Assembly: GCF_026914185.1 (NCBI RefSeq)
Contig: NC_070561.1
Coordinates: forward strand, 4,712,001 to 4,776,000
From: Puccinia triticina
Taxonomy: Eukaryota; Basidiomycota; Pucciniomycetes; Pucciniales; Pucciniaceae
Direction of reading: 5' to 3'
DNA: 64,000 nucleotides
The stretch's first letter is position 1. Each line of letters begins with the position of its first letter. Below the pieces are notes generated by a model. It was not told the DNA's origin. It saw only the letters and a program-made list of their open reading frames with translations, and ran no database searches. Positions 1 to 11,024 of this stretch are shown here, one piece after another. Position numbers and translations under genes: made by a program.

Positions 1-176
1 ATCCCTTTTTAGTGGTTCTTAGTCTCATTGTTGCTACAAAGATGTCTCGAATTGGACTCGATCTTTTCAACAGGAGAATCCTCCGGCGGGATACTTCTTG
101 GCCTCCGAATTATGGCGGATTCGCGGGCTTGGTCCGCAACCGGCGAAATTGACCGTAAGTTTTTTTTTTTCTGTAG

Positions 177-1346
177 ATCAAAGTGATACTAAAACACCTG
201 TCTGGTCTTCAGCCTCAGGTGATCGACTGCAAGACTAGTTTCAAGTTGTTCTACGAAATGTTTTCGACAACAAACAAATCGACGTGGGCAATGATCAAAT
301 CCGAGAAGCCGAAGTTTTTCCCGACTGAATTCCTTGCTTCGTCAACCCTCAAGGATTTCCAAGAGTTTGTTGCAAGCAAGTGCAATAATCAGTTTGACGG
401 CGCCGGCGATCTCATTCGAAACGCCATTATCAAAGGATCGCCACGGATGGAGTGGAAAGTCTCAATGAATATTGCTGATGGCAACGAGTTCAAGAAGTCC
501 GCTGACTACCAAATCACGGATGAGTCTTCATTCGATTACTGGACTGCTGCCGTCATTTTGACTGGCCGGGACCGCACAAAGGCGTCAATGGAACTGCTCA
601 TGATCAACCCCAAGACCACCAAGAAGCAAGCTAAGGCCGTCCTCAACGTCAAGAAGCATGTCTTGACCCAAAAGGCTGCAATATCCGCCTCATCATCAAA
701 GGCAACCAATCCATCTGATCCTTCAGCAATCACCGTTGCCGGTGATTTTGATGTGATCAATGTTTATACTAATCAAATATTTGCTGCAAACCCGCCCAAC
801 GTGAAGTACAAAACAATAATGCCTGTGCATATCGACCTGACCAATCCCACTTGATATATACTTCTGACTCCTGCTATGGTCCAACAATGGGCCCATGCCA
901 TTGTCCGTATTTTCCCTCTTTTTTCCATCAATTTTCATGACACTGACAGGTGGTTGCTTTTGCAGGTTGAAGGGAAGGCGGGAGTAGACGTTCACACCCC
1001 TCCTGCGGATTTGAAATTCAAGAAGCTGTTGGTGTTGAAAAAACGCAAACTCCAGAATCCATCTACCCACTGGAGCCCCGGCCCCAAGTCCGATTCTGAT
1101 AGCGCATCCGTCATTGATCTCAAATTGAACCTCCTTGACGAGTATCTCCCATTTGTCAAGATACCGGCAGCTGATAGAGAAGGTATCATTGCCATTCTTA
1201 TCCAGAACAAGGCGACTAATCCCAAGGTTTTCCAATCAAAAGACATAACCCAAGAGATAATGAGACAGTGGGGCTTACCCAATGTCTTTGTTGCACAGTT
1301 GCGCAACAATGTCCACAAGTTTGAAAGATTTAAATCTTCTGAGTAG
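177..1346 (+). CDS. Spliced gene of unknown function (about 334 aa visible)
   Basis: I do not recognise this protein. Two exons are well supported: 177-800 and 966-1346, separated by a 165-nt intron (801-965, GTGAAG...TTTTGCAG) that joins them in phase 0 between an Asn and a Val codon. Without the splice the first frame ends at a TGA at 852-854. The acceptor before 177 (TTTTTTTTCTGTAG) follows an in-frame TAG, so there must be an upstream exon. An ATG at 42 could supply one, with a donor at 132 in matching phase, but that intron would be only 45 nt. The product is hydrophilic and lysine-rich, with no signal peptide, membrane span or known motif seen. The C-terminal half has a segment DEYLPFVKIPAADREGIIAI and ends in a basic tail. 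It could be a rust-specific repeated gene. The intron makes a real gene likely; function is unknown. Confidence 0.6.
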
Positions 1347-1406
1347 ATTTCTATCACTTTTTCTTCCTCATTCGCAGAATCATCCAGCATTTAACCAAAA
1401 AAAATA

Positions 1407-1500
1407 GCCCATTGTAGCCTTAAATTTCCTAAAATAATAACCCATTGTAGCCTCAGAGTTCCAAAAGATAACCCATTTTAGTCTTACAGTTACCCAGTCT
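1407..1500. repeat. Short degenerate tandem repeat (CCCATTGTAGCCT-like)
   Basis: Three degenerate copies, about 35-40 bp apart, of a motif close to AACCCATTGTAGCCT, separated by AAATTTCCTAAAATA-like spacers. They lie just downstream of the unknown spliced gene. No function can be inferred. Confidence 0.5.
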
Positions 1501-2065
1501 TACTTCTCCAATCACTTCCATCATGAATTGAAGCCTTAAAGTAAACTTTAGCTTGATTTTATCTTGTCTCATAAAAATTACCATTTTTGATTACCTCCAC
1601 CGCAACTGGCCACTTTATATCACATGAAATCAAGACCAACTGTTCACATGTTTGATTCAAAAAATTGGAATTGGATGACAACATTTGAGGGACAAAAGAC
1701 TCTTCATTGCAAGACCTAGCAAAGCGCTGGCACTGCACTATGGTCCATGAACTGCCTACCAATCAAAATGACTGTTCAAAGTTGGCATGGCTACTGAGAA
1801 GAAACCACAGGGCCTTTGTACCCAAACGTCCAAGAGATCAGTTCTTTATGGATCAACTTTCATTGTGCATTTGCAGACTTTCATTTCACATTACAAGCTA
1901 ATTTTTGAAGCATAGTCAAGGCACATTACAGGTAACAATTGGCTTGGAGACAGGAAATGATCTTGAGTAAAACAGTTAATATGGCGGATAATACTCTACA
2001 TGGCTTTTTTAACTAATCGGAGATAAGACACTTCACTGATTGATGAAGGTGAGAGCAAAGATTCT
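1501..2065. other. Non-coding stretch between the first gene and the Tc1-type transposase
   Basis: Only short open frames without recognisable motifs are present (for example around 1707-1901). It may include the 3' flank of the Tc1-type element whose gene ends at 2066, but I could not find terminal inverted repeats. Confidence 0.3.
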
Positions 2066-3185
2066 TCAGTTCGGACTGGGGGGAACACAGTAGCCAGCAT
2101 GTTGAAAGACTTTGTAGCTGAACTCAGCAGTCAGGAGTTCGCCAGTTACCTTTCGTATTTCCCATTCGGGGTTGATGGCATTGTTGAGGACCTGAGAGGC
2201 TTGTAAATTTTGCTTGATCGCTGCAAATCCAAGCTTGATCGGATTTAACTCCGGGCCATACGGTGGGAGGAACAAAAGCCATACCCCAGCTGCCTTGCAA
2301 AGGTCCCGGACTCGTTTGCCTTGGTGGACAGTGGCATTGTCGCATACCAGAACGGAGTTATAATCCGGGTAGCGATTCATCCGCGGGAGCTGAAGTGTGG
2401 AGTCAGCTAGGCAGACCAAGCAAAGTAAGACCATTTCCTCTGACTTACCAAGTCGTATTCGAGGAAATGTTCAAATTTACGCCCGTTGAATGTTTTGGCG
2501 GTTGTTGTGAGTGCCACAAGTCCGTCCATCGAGATTGCGGCAAGTAAACTGAGACGGAGTGGATTCTGATTGATGACAAACCAAGCCGCGGGCATCCCTC
2601 GAGACGACCTGGCATACAATTGCAGCAGGTCATTATCGCAGAATGAGCTTTCATCTGCCCAAGGAAATGAATCTTAATCAGTTTTTTTGAGAGAAATAGC
2701 AGAGACGAAAAGGATTACTTGCCTGTGAAGACCAAGAAGTCTGCAGGGAAGAATTCCATCTGCTGGACAAAGGTATACTTGCGAAGAAGTGATTTACGGG
2801 TGTTTTGCGTTTTGGGTTTCTTCAAGGTGATTGACAGTCGCTGGACAAGGTTTTGGTGGACCGTCTCAACGCATAGAAGGGTTCCGCTGGAGTCACAGAG
2901 TTGTTCTTGGATTTTGGCCAAGAACAAGCTGGGCTCTGATTGAACGAGTTCAACAATGAACTCACACTTGTCGTTGGTGAGTGTGCTCGGTCGGCCCCGG
3001 GCCTTGTACTTGTCCGGATCCTTTACGACGCAGCAAGTTTCTTCAAATAGGTGTAGCCAGCGAGAGAACGACTGCCAAGAGACCGAAAGACTCAGCAACC
3101 AACAGATCTCCGCCAAACTGATCCCCTGGAGAGCCATCCAGACCACTGCAATCTTTGTTGCTGGTGCATACGGTCGGAAAGCCAT
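2066..3185 (-). pseudogene. Tc1/mariner-type (DDE_3) transposase with a Lys at the third catalytic position
   Basis: Three exons on the minus strand encode one cut-and-paste transposase. Exon 1 (from ATG 3185) carries a helix-turn-helix DNA-binding region (about residues 10-110) and ends in FT. A GC-AG intron (GCAAGT...GGGCAG, about 2655-2723) joins it to DESSFCDNDL, giving the first catalytic Asp. A second intron (GTAAGT...CTTCAG) separates LEYDL from LPRMNRYPDY. The second Asp is in SVLVCDNATVHQGKR. The third catalytic position should be Glu in a LNPIE motif but reads LNPIK (codon AAG for GAG), so the enzyme is predicted inactive although the frame is otherwise open to the TAA at 2066. Family knowledge: DDE_3 transposases of Tc1/mariner elements excise and integrate at TA. 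No TIRs were identified around it. Confidence 0.75.
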
Positions 3186-3777
3186 TGGATTGATGGTGGA
3201 GGCTGCGGTGTTGAGTCAAAAACATGAGGCGGAAGCCGGAATGGTAGGGGGGGATCAGGCTGTTGACCAACCTGGATATTGCCATCCACACAGCTGAGGA
3301 TTGATGACGTCACAAACCCCATGCTGTGGGCGGCACGGGCAGAATCCTTCCGCTTAAACTTGTGCTGTGCCCAATAACCACATAACTTTACCGCTTGAAC
3401 TTCTTCACAAAGTCCAAGCAATAAGCAAAAGACAATAGCAGAGGGCGAGTGCGGGCAGGGCTGGGGATGCTGAGGATGGTTTGCTGGGCTGCAATGCTTG
3501 AGAGCACTCGAACCAGGTACGCAGGAGAGTACTTAAATCCATGAGCGCTAGAGGAAACGGACTGGTCGAGAGCAGTCCAGAGGCCTAAGCGTTGTGACAG
3601 GCCTGTGCGGCTGCAGGAAGACTAGAACAAGTGAGAGGTATATGGAGCAGACCTCGCTCAGGCAAGATCTCCTTTAGCACCTCCCACTCCAGTCCTGTTC
3701 CACACACCTATCTTCGGTTTTTATCTCAAGCACACCAACGCAGAAATAAAAACATCTTTTCTTTTAAACGAGTCAAA
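3186..3777. other. Leader/upstream region of DIRS copy 1, otherwise featureless
   Basis: There is no convincing coding content. The last 300 bp before the ATG at 3778 probably belong to the 5' end of the DIRS-type element. It ends in an A/T-rich tract running into AACGAGTCAAAATGG. I could not define the terminal repeat of the element here. Confidence 0.3.
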
Positions 3778-5333
3778 ATGGTCGACATTGCATCATCAAT
3801 AACTAGAGCGTCCGCTGCTGCCGCGAAGAAGTCGAAAGGGTCTAACAAAGATAGAGTAGAGGATACAGGTGAGGCTCAAGGATTAGCGGCTCCTATAGAC
3901 GGTGAAATAGTCGGTAAGTGGTTGAGAAGTACCATCAAACTGTTGAGTTTTAACTCCAGATAATTGGGAACAATTATATACCTGTGTAGTTTCATCTCCA
4001 GGAAAAACCCAGTAATAGTAAACTGAGAATACTTCGTTCTGAACGATCAAGTAGAAACCCAAGACGTAACCGATCCGGGAATTGCACCCGTTGATAAAGA
4101 CGCTGGGGAAGAGCTACTTTTCGAGGAAGCGGTAGAATCGTTCGATCCGAAAGGGAAGGGTTCTACGAGTAAAGAACCCGATTTCATAGAGTTCATGAAA
4201 GTAGTTCCGAGTGAGTATAGACAATAATTCTAAAATTTAGGTTAGAATTTTGTAATGGTGATTGACCATCGATAATAATGATTTGTGTAGATGTGGCAAA
4301 CACTACCACCAATCCGAAATCCCTTTTATAAGAACAAGCTCTAGCAGCTCAGTTGAGTGGTAACGCGGATCTAGCGGACACGTTTTTGAAAGCTATAGCA
4401 GTTCTCAACGGTGGTCCAGCTACTCAAAGTAACTCTGTACATCAAGTTGAACCAACGATGACCGATGGAGGCTTAGAGTACGCAGACGTGTCGACTTCTC
4501 ATGATAACGTTGGTTATGCACCTTTCTTGGATGAAAACATCAAGAAATTGCGTGGTCCCTTGCCTTTAACGATTTTCAATAAAATCTGGCGTCAAAACGC
4601 GATTTCCTATCATGTAGAGAAGAGACCGAAGAACGACGACTCCTCTGCGGTATTGAACTATAAAGGTTATCCGTTCGTCCCTGAATGGCACATGACACAC
4701 GCTCATTGGACCTTCAACCATAGAGATTTCTATAGGACGCTAGCAAACGTTTACAACAATCAAAAGTTTGCAGACAAGTTATTATTACACAAGAAGAACG
4801 TCGACGACATAACCGATACTCGTTGTCTCATGGTGGGGTTCAGATACGATATGATAATGCGTCAGATTACATTCTCGAGTCGAGTCAACATAAATGGAGT
4901 TCTAATGATCCCGGATATTTCCAGAATTAGGGAAGATATAGTTGAAAGTTGTTACAACACTAGTCAAGATTTTCATGAGTTGCAGTGGGACGAGAACTAC
5001 TACGCGCCACATTACGGAAGCTGTCACATCGACCCGATGACCGGCAACGCGAGGTTGAATTTACAAGCCAATAATTTCCATAACAATGCGACTGCTAGAA
5101 GCAATTTTGATCAGAAACAACATTTCAACAATCAAATGAACACTCAAGTAGGCATGAAGCCAGGACAACCTAGTCAAAATGTTCCGAATGATCAAGGCGG
5201 GAAGAAACGCGCAAGATCAGGTTATAAAGGTTCTAATTGGATAGAAGGCTACGGCGAACGAAGGTCGAGTTCTAATCCTCCTGCGAGTAACTCTGGTAGT
5301 GGATCTGGTTCGAACAACTTATTGAATAAGTAG
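3778..5333 (+). CDS. DIRS copy 1 Gag-like protein (ORF1), spliced
   Basis: Start ATG at 3778 in context TCAAAATGG. Exon 1 3778-3913; intron 3914-4051 (GTAAGT...GATCAAG); exon 2 4052-4210; intron from 4211 (GTGAGT); exon 3 up to the TAG at 5331-5333. Two acceptors are possible for exon 3. The one at 4290 leaves an in-frame TAA at 4329-4331; the one at 4344 keeps phase and avoids it, so I prefer the latter. The body contains PFLDENIKKLRGPLPLTIFN and a histidine/aromatic-rich block (WHMTHAHWTFNHRDFYRTL) that recur in copy 2 (PFFEKNLVAFRVPLPLTIFN). The C-terminus is Asn/Gly/Ser-rich and basic, fitting nucleic-acid binding; no zinc knuckle was seen. A donor at 5330 can splice this ORF into RT. Confidence 0.7.
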
Positions 5334-5570
5334 GTGGAAAGCTTTTCAAGATCGATAACATCATTTGTTCATTTGCTTTTCATTTCTTTTTGTCACAATA
5401 TGACTTTTTCGAGGTTTTCTATTTACTCCTGGTTGAGCGACTTAGTACATTGTTTACATTTCCTTTGTGACCCTGTCCTGATGAAAATGTGTTTTTTGTT
5501 TTTCTTCTTCCTATATAACGGAATTCCAATCTTCTTTATTGGAATGTCTTTTGCACCGGTTTTGTTCCAG
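5330..5570 (+). promoter_or_regulatory. Candidate Gag-Pol joining intron of DIRS copy 1
   Basis: The donor GTAGGT starts at 5330, one base before the Gag stop TAG (5331-5333). The acceptor is CCGGTTTTGTTCCAG, ending at 5570. Removal of these 241 nt joins the last Gag codon in phase 2 to the RT frame, with no stop between. Unspliced RNA would end at the Gag TAG. The same arrangement exists in copy 2 (39370-39590), which supports it. It is inferred from sequence only. Confidence 0.55.
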
Positions 5571-7212
5571 TGTTTTGAAAGAACCGTTATGGCCGGAAAA
5601 GGTTGAATGTGAGATGAACATTCCTTTTTGGGAAGTTGCACTCAAGAAAGCGTGCCTCGAAGACGTCTATAAGGATGTGATACAAGGGTTTAGATTTGGT
5701 TTCCATCAAGGGATACCGGTTCACAATTTAGGGTCTCTCAAATGGTACATACCAGCCAATCATAAATCAGCAGAATTGGCGGCGGAGAAGATTACGAAGT
5801 CGTTTGAAAAAGAAGTTAAAGCAAGAAGAATGTTTGGCCCGTTCTCGAGAGAACAATTGAGCGCAAAATTCAAATTCTTTAGATCCTCTCCACTTGGAGC
5901 AGTGGTGAATAACGACGGGTCTGTAAGACCAATAAACGATTTATCTTTCCCACGCAACGACCCAATGATTCCTTCGGTGAACTCATTTGTTAATTCGCAT
6001 GATTTCTTAACCACGTGGGACGATTTTAAGATAGTAGCAGGATTTTTCAATAATCTTCAAAGACCAGTGCTGCTGGCTCTTTTCGACTGGGAAAAAGCGT
6101 ATAGACAAATCCCGACTCACCCGTCTCAATGGCCTTTCCTGATCGTTCAGGATTTGTCAGACAACTTATATATCGACACTAGAATCACTTTCGGCGGGGT
6201 CGCGGGTTGCGGATCTTTTGGGAGACCGGCGGATGCATGGAAGGAGATTATGCAAGACAAATTCGACCTCGTGAAGATATTCAGATGGGTGGACGATAAT
6301 CTGTTCGTCAAATACGAAACATCTAATACGGATATGAAAGATATAGTAGATTATTCAACTAAATTGGGGGTCCAAACAAATGAGGAGAAGTGTTCACAAT
6401 TTTCGGACGAACAAAAATTTATAGGCTTTATTTGGAATGGAAGACATAAGACTGTGCGACTACCAGAAGCAAAGCTGAAGGAACGGATCAGTCAAGTAGA
6501 AGTTTTTCTCATTGAGGTCAGAATTTTCTCATTTAACGAAGTAGAAGTTCTCGCCGGGCGCCTCAATCATGTGGCATACATATTACCACAACTACGAGCA
6601 TATTTGAATGGCCTCTATAAATGGATGGCTGAGTGGAAATACAAATTCGCAAAACGATCAGCCCCTCGAGAAGTACTTGAGGATATGGAAGTATGGTACG
6701 ATCATTTGAATGTTTTTGATCACACAAGGTTAATCCCTTCGAGGACACCGGTAAACATTGAGTGGGTTGGCGATGCGAGCACAAGTTTCGGCATTGGAAT
6801 CAAGATAGGCCGTTTATGGTCACAACTGAAACTCACCAACAACACTGGTGAGGAACGTCAGAATATTGCTTGGTTAGAGACCGTTGCGATTCGCCTAGGC
6901 ATCCTGATGCTCATACACGCAAACCGGATTCAGAAAGGTTCGAATTTGATTGTATGGACAGATAATAACACGACACTGGCGGTGATAGAAAACAAGAAGT
7001 CAGGGGATACAGCGGTGAATAACGAATGGAAGATCATACAGAAATTGTTGATGAAAGAACAAATTGATTTAACGGCGAAAAGGGTCAAGTCAGAGGATAA
7101 CAAGGCTGATGCGTTGTCAAGAGGCATCAGGGGTCCGCATAGGGTGTCGAATAGGAGTGTTTTCCCTATCCCTAACGATCTGAATCACATTCTGTACCAT
7201 TTTGATATTTAA
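5571..7212 (+). CDS. DIRS copy 1 Pol: reverse transcriptase and RNase H
   Basis: RT motifs in order: fingers ALFDWEKAYRQIPTHPSQWP (with the first catalytic Asp), palm RITFGGVAGCGSFGRPAD and active site RWVDDNLFVK, followed by the thumb-like GFIWNGRHKTVRLPEAKL. The RNase H domain follows with WVGDAST, AWLETVA, VWTDNNTT and NKADALSRG, supplying the Asp-Glu-Asp-Asp set. It copies element RNA into DNA and removes the RNA strand. The frame opens before a proper start: upstream of 5571 lies what looks like the tail of an intron, so translation is probably by splicing from Gag, not by a separate ATG. The TAA is at 7210-7212. Nothing damaged is seen. Confidence 0.85.
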
Positions 7213-7352
7213 AAGGGCGATACCATTGTTGTTTTCACGAGTTCTTCTGTCTTTTTCGATTGATTTGTCCAAGACTATCTCTTTCCGACACATCGATTTC
7301 AACTTTCTTGCCATCTCGTTATTTTTAAACTATTCTCATCAGAAACGTAAGA

Positions 7353-8420
7353 ATGAACGATCCGAGGTGGGAGTCAAAGTTGAGGGCATTTTTGATGAAT
7401 GGCAACACTCCAAAGACGTTGAGATCGATTGATAAGCATATATTATCGAACTGGGCTATGTCAACTCTACTAGGTTACAATTGCGCAGTCAAGAAGTTCC
7501 TCGTTTTTAAAAACCAAACGACCTCGGGTGATTTCACTCTCCCTATCTCAGCGGACGACGCGGAAGAGTTTTGTTTTTGGGCAGGTCGCAGCCTGTTCAC
7601 GAACAATATACACGCGATTAACTCCACTTCGGTCAGAAACTACATCTACGGCCTGAAAGCCTGGCACGCTTTTCATAAGAAGACTTTTCCGGTGGTATCT
7701 GAAAAGCGGATCGACCTCATTTTGAAAGCATCTCTGAAGGTGGACGCGATCATGCCTCCTAGGCAGAAAAAGCCAGCAATAATGCTGAGACATCTTGTCT
7801 GGCTCTCGAACGCACTGGCGACGGGGCCTGAAGCCGATTTAGCAATACGAGATTTGATCCTAGTTGCGTTTTGGGGAATGGCGAGGTTGGGCGAGATCAC
7901 CTACGCAGCGGGAGACGGGGAACTAGATAAAGAACACTCAGTCCTCACGTCCGACACTCGTCAAATGGAAACTAACGTCGGAAGAAACATGTACATCACC
8001 GTGAGGAACGCAAAGACAGCTAGTCCGGGTCTGCCCCAAAAACTCGTCCTACACAGCTTGAACAACATGTTGTGTCCGGTGGCGGCGATAGAACGTCGCT
8101 TGATAGAAGCGAAAGGTTCCAATACGTCCCTTTTTGGTTATTACGAAAACGGAGCGAGACACCATCTTACGAAGACGGGAGTAATACGGCGTGTACAATT
8201 TTTGCTGCGGCGTGGTCGTTTTGAAGTCCTGACGGGGCACTCTTTCAGAGTTGGGGGCGCATCGCTCCGAAACGCACTAGGCGTCTCCATCGAAGACATT
8301 TGCGAATTAGGACGTTGGAAGTCTACTTGCTATAAACTGTATATTCGCGAGTACAGTAAGGACGACCTAGACTCGACGAAGAGACTTGTGGTTCATTTAA
8401 ACAACCTTTGGAAGACATAG
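7353..8420 (+). CDS. DIRS copy 1 tyrosine recombinase
   Basis: A 355-aa phage-integrase-like recombinase. The N-terminal SAM-like, core-binding half occupies about residues 1-150 (HILSNWAMSTLLGYNCAVKK). The catalytic half has Arg in LVAFWGMARLGEITYA, then HSFRVGGASLRNALG (the H-x-x-R box), then ICELGRWKS and the nucleophile Tyr in YKLYIREYS. These match the family set R-H-R-H/W-Y. It would insert the circular or extrachromosomal cDNA of the element by site-specific-type strand exchange. It lies in a different frame from Pol, 140 bp beyond its stop. The ATG at 7353 follows a possible acceptor (TTCTCATCAG), so a spliced start is also possible. Confidence 0.85.
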   Translation: MNDPRWESKLRAFLMNGNTPKTLRSIDKHILSNWAMSTLLGYNCAVKKFLVFKNQTTSGDFTLPISADDAEEFCFWAGRSLFTNNIHAINSTSVRNYIYGLKAWHAFHKKTFPVVSEKRIDLILKASLKVDAIMPPRQKKPAIMLRHLVWLSNALATGPEADLAIRDLILVAFWGMARLGEITYAAGDGELDKEHSVLTSDTRQMETNVGRNMYITVRNAKTASPGLPQKLVLHSLNNMLCPVAAIERRLIEAKGSNTSLFGYYENGARHHLTKTGVIRRVQFLLRRGRFEVLTGHSFRVGGASLRNALGVSIEDICELGRWKSTCYKLYIREYSKDDLDSTKRLVVHLNNLWKT

Positions 8421-8890
8421 ATTTGTTGGCAGCAGTCGCTTTTGTGTTTCGTGTATGAATTATAAATGAGGATTAGGGTTTCGCGCCAATGGCTCAGGCT
8501 CAATTAAAACATTCCTACCCTGAGATTTAGGTGTTTGCCGTGCTTACCCTCCTCAATTTTTACATTCACAAACAAGATTGAAATGCGCGCTGTACTCTTC
8601 TAGCCTTAAATTGAACTCAGGGAATGACAGAGTTCAATTTCTTCCCTAGACTCGGGCGAACTGAGAAAGGAATTCATTTTTTTCCATTTCCTATTCACCC
8701 TAGAAGATAGTTCGAGATAATAAAGAAGGGATAAAACAAATTGTTTTAAATTACCTTTTCTCACATCTTCGAAACGAGTACTAGAAGATAGTACCTCACG
8801 CGCGGAATGGATGGTGGAGGCCAGCAGCAGCAGGAGGAGGACTACATATTTACCATTGTTAGTGGATTACTGAACAAAGTATGTACATAC
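8421..8890. other. 3' region of DIRS copy 1: hairpin and short direct repeats
   Basis: Non-coding. It contains a perfect 8-bp hairpin (TTGAACTC at 8611 with GAGTTCAA at 8630) and two copies of CTAGAAGATAGT (8700-8711 and 8781-8792). Repeats placed like this could be part of the split direct repeats of Ngaro-type ends, but I could not match them to the 5' side. Confidence 0.35.
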
Positions 8891-9203
8891 ATTGCTGTTT
8901 ATACATTCCCCGGGAGACTCCCCTGGGGGAAAACAACAACTACAGATCGCTGGGAACATCATCATACACACAGAAGGAGTTGAAGCCAAACTGGTCGTAC
9001 CTCATCAGTCTTTGACTGCGTTGGAGGGGGGCCCATAGGTCTTATCGGGTGTCTCATCCCCTCATGTGTAAACGGAAAGGGGCGTCCCTTTGTCCCTTCC
9101 TGAAGACACGCCTTTGGACTTTGGACGACGAATGACGTCTGAGCTCGTCTTGGCGCACGAGGGCCGTCAGCAGTGGGCCGGGCCACAAACTTCTCCAACA
9201 AGC

Positions 9204-9338
9204 GTTTGGCAAAACAGCATCCATCCAATGCTCCCAAAGCATTGTTTGGATTCTTTGCTGCTGGACACGCGACTTGTTCCAAGCAGTTTTTGGCAAAACA
9301 GCATCCATCCAATACTCCCAAAGCATGGTTTGGATCCT
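9204..9338. repeat. Direct repeat, two about 50-bp units 84 bp apart
   Basis: Two near-identical segments (9204-9253 and 9288-9338) share TTTGGCAAAACAGCATCCAT and CTCCCAAAGCA. They lie in an 8.9-9.43 kb block that begins with a short CCCCGGGAGACTCCCCTGGGG palindrome and ends ...TCAACCCCCACA. The block could be a solo LTR, but no target duplication was found. Confidence 0.5.
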
Positions 9339-9888
9339 TCTTGTGCAAAAGCAAGCTGGCCCCTGGATGGTTGTGAGTACTTAAGGAGCCAATTCTTCAG
9401 CTCTCAATAGACATTATCACCAGCCTGCAGTCAACCCCCACATGTCTAACTCACTTCTCCACAGGGTACTGACTGGGCCAATAACTGATACAGCCACTCA
9501 TAATGTCAATATGCACACTCACTACCTCACCTTGATCCCTGCCACAAATCCAGAAAAATTTATCAGGGCCCCCACAGGACCAATCATCCTCAGATTTGAA
9601 GCTTCATCCAGAGCTCCAGGACGTAAGAATTTCAGATCAATCGATTCAGCACTACTGATCCATGCCGGTACTTGTGATGCAATCAGGAGAGCTCTGGAAC
9701 ATGTAAGTTGACTTGATTGAGGTTTTAAAGTTACAAGTGTAACCACTGATAGTCTTTGCATCTGTTGCTTCAGTGTGCTACAAACCAGGAAACCCGCCTG
9801 GAGAGGGTGGGGGAGAGTGCTGCTCACAGAGATGATCTCATTTGTAAGCCCCTTTAGCAACTCCAGACCCCCCTTTTGCTGATGTGAC

Positions 9889-11024
9889 TTGATATGTTCC
9901 AAACTTTGAGGAAATAGTTACACTAGAGGTTCCCCATGAATTTTCTGAACCCTTACAAAGACTTTCACAAAACCTGCCCACAGCAGAATTTTGTGAAATT
10001 TCTTGTAAGATTGAAGTTAACCTGGGTCCAAATCCTGATTTTCACCGTGAACTCAATCATATCAACCAGAGCATCATTCCACAATACCTCTCATGTGTTA
10101 TGGATAATGCATTGCGTAACTTTAAAACTGTCTTTGATTCCCATCATATTCAAGTGAGCATTCCACTTGCCTGGGTCATTACTTGATACTCAGCCTTACT
10201 TTTCACATGATCTGCACAATTCTCAAGGAATTGGTGGATATAGCCTCACACAGCTATGAAAGTACAGGCCCTCCCTTTGCTCAGGTCAATATGCTTGGTT
10301 TGGGAGTTAATCCTCATGGGCATAGATTTGTGAGCCATTTTCTGGATATACAACAAAATGTTATTTCCAATGGATTGATAATTGATTTTATAGGGACCGG
10401 ACCACCAGCCATCTGAAGAAATGAAAGAATATTTTGCCATCCAAGTATTCAAAAGTCTTCTTGGGTTTTTGTAGTTCCTATTTCATAAAAAAACTAATAT
10501 TATTTCAACTTTGAGGTTCACAAGATCCCACAAATCATATTCATAAACATGCAACCCAACATATCATCATAATTTTTACTTCATGTATTTTTAAGGCAGC
10601 ACAAAATACATACAGCATATTTCTTGTGTCTTCCAAGCATATATTGAGCAGTGAAAGCACCACCCCTGACAAGTATTGAAATGCAGTTGCCTTAACCAGT
10701 GTAAGCATAAGGCTTTCATTTAGTTCAGAGGCAGGTGGGTAGGCAGTAGAGCCTACCCCAAGCTTGGATCACCGCAGATGTAAGCAGATGAATCCTGTGA
10801 AGTTACACACCTATGGGCAACAGCCTCAGTCTCATAAATTGAGAAAGAGGCCATGTGGTGGCCTAGCCGGTTTTATTTGTGTGTTTTCTTGTGATTTCTG
10901 AATCTAATTTTGCTGTTTCTTAGGTTTTGATATGGTCAAGGATCTTCCAGTTGAAGTGTTGCATGTGGTACTTCTTGGAGCAGTAAAATATTTGTTTGCT
11001 GATTTCATGAAGACATTGAACTAA
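9889..11024 (+). pseudogene. Remnant of a large basidiomycete transposon-type ORF
   Basis: Three open, coding-looking segments in one direction are separated by putative introns or decay. The first (9889-10153) encodes a stretch with EVPHEFSEPLQRLSQNL and ends at a GTGAGC donor. The second (about 10229-10410) starts after CTCAAG and contains MLGLGVNPHGHRFVSHFLD. The third (10922-11024) encodes GFDMVKDLPVEVLHVVLLGA followed by VKYLF. The D-x-PVE-x-LH-x-x-LLG-x-VKY signature resembles a large repeated ORF family found in rust and other basidiomycete transposons, by memory only. It stops abruptly at the start of the next hAT-like element. I would not assign a superfamily. Confidence 0.4.

Larger units (their letters stand above)
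3778..8420 (+). mobile_element. DIRS/Ngaro-type tyrosine-recombinase retrotransposon, copy 1 (coding extent)
   Basis: The order Gag-like ORF, reverse transcriptase plus RNase H, then tyrosine recombinase on one strand is diagnostic of DIRS-order elements, which integrate with a recombinase instead of a DDE integrase. All catalytic motifs I checked are present: RT WVDDN, RNase H Asp/Glu/Asp/Asp, and recombinase R, HSFR, W and Y. The bounds given are only the coding extent. The true ends are probably in 3.4-3.77 kb and 8.42-8.9 kb but no terminal repeat could be fixed. A related copy lies reversed at 37.3-41.3 kb. Gag contains candidate introns, which is unusual for an element that moves through RNA. 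Confidence 0.85.

Noticed and set aside
8890..9435. Possible solo LTR
   Set aside because: TG/CA-like ends can be imagined but no target duplication or second copy was found, so it is described only as a repeat-bearing block.
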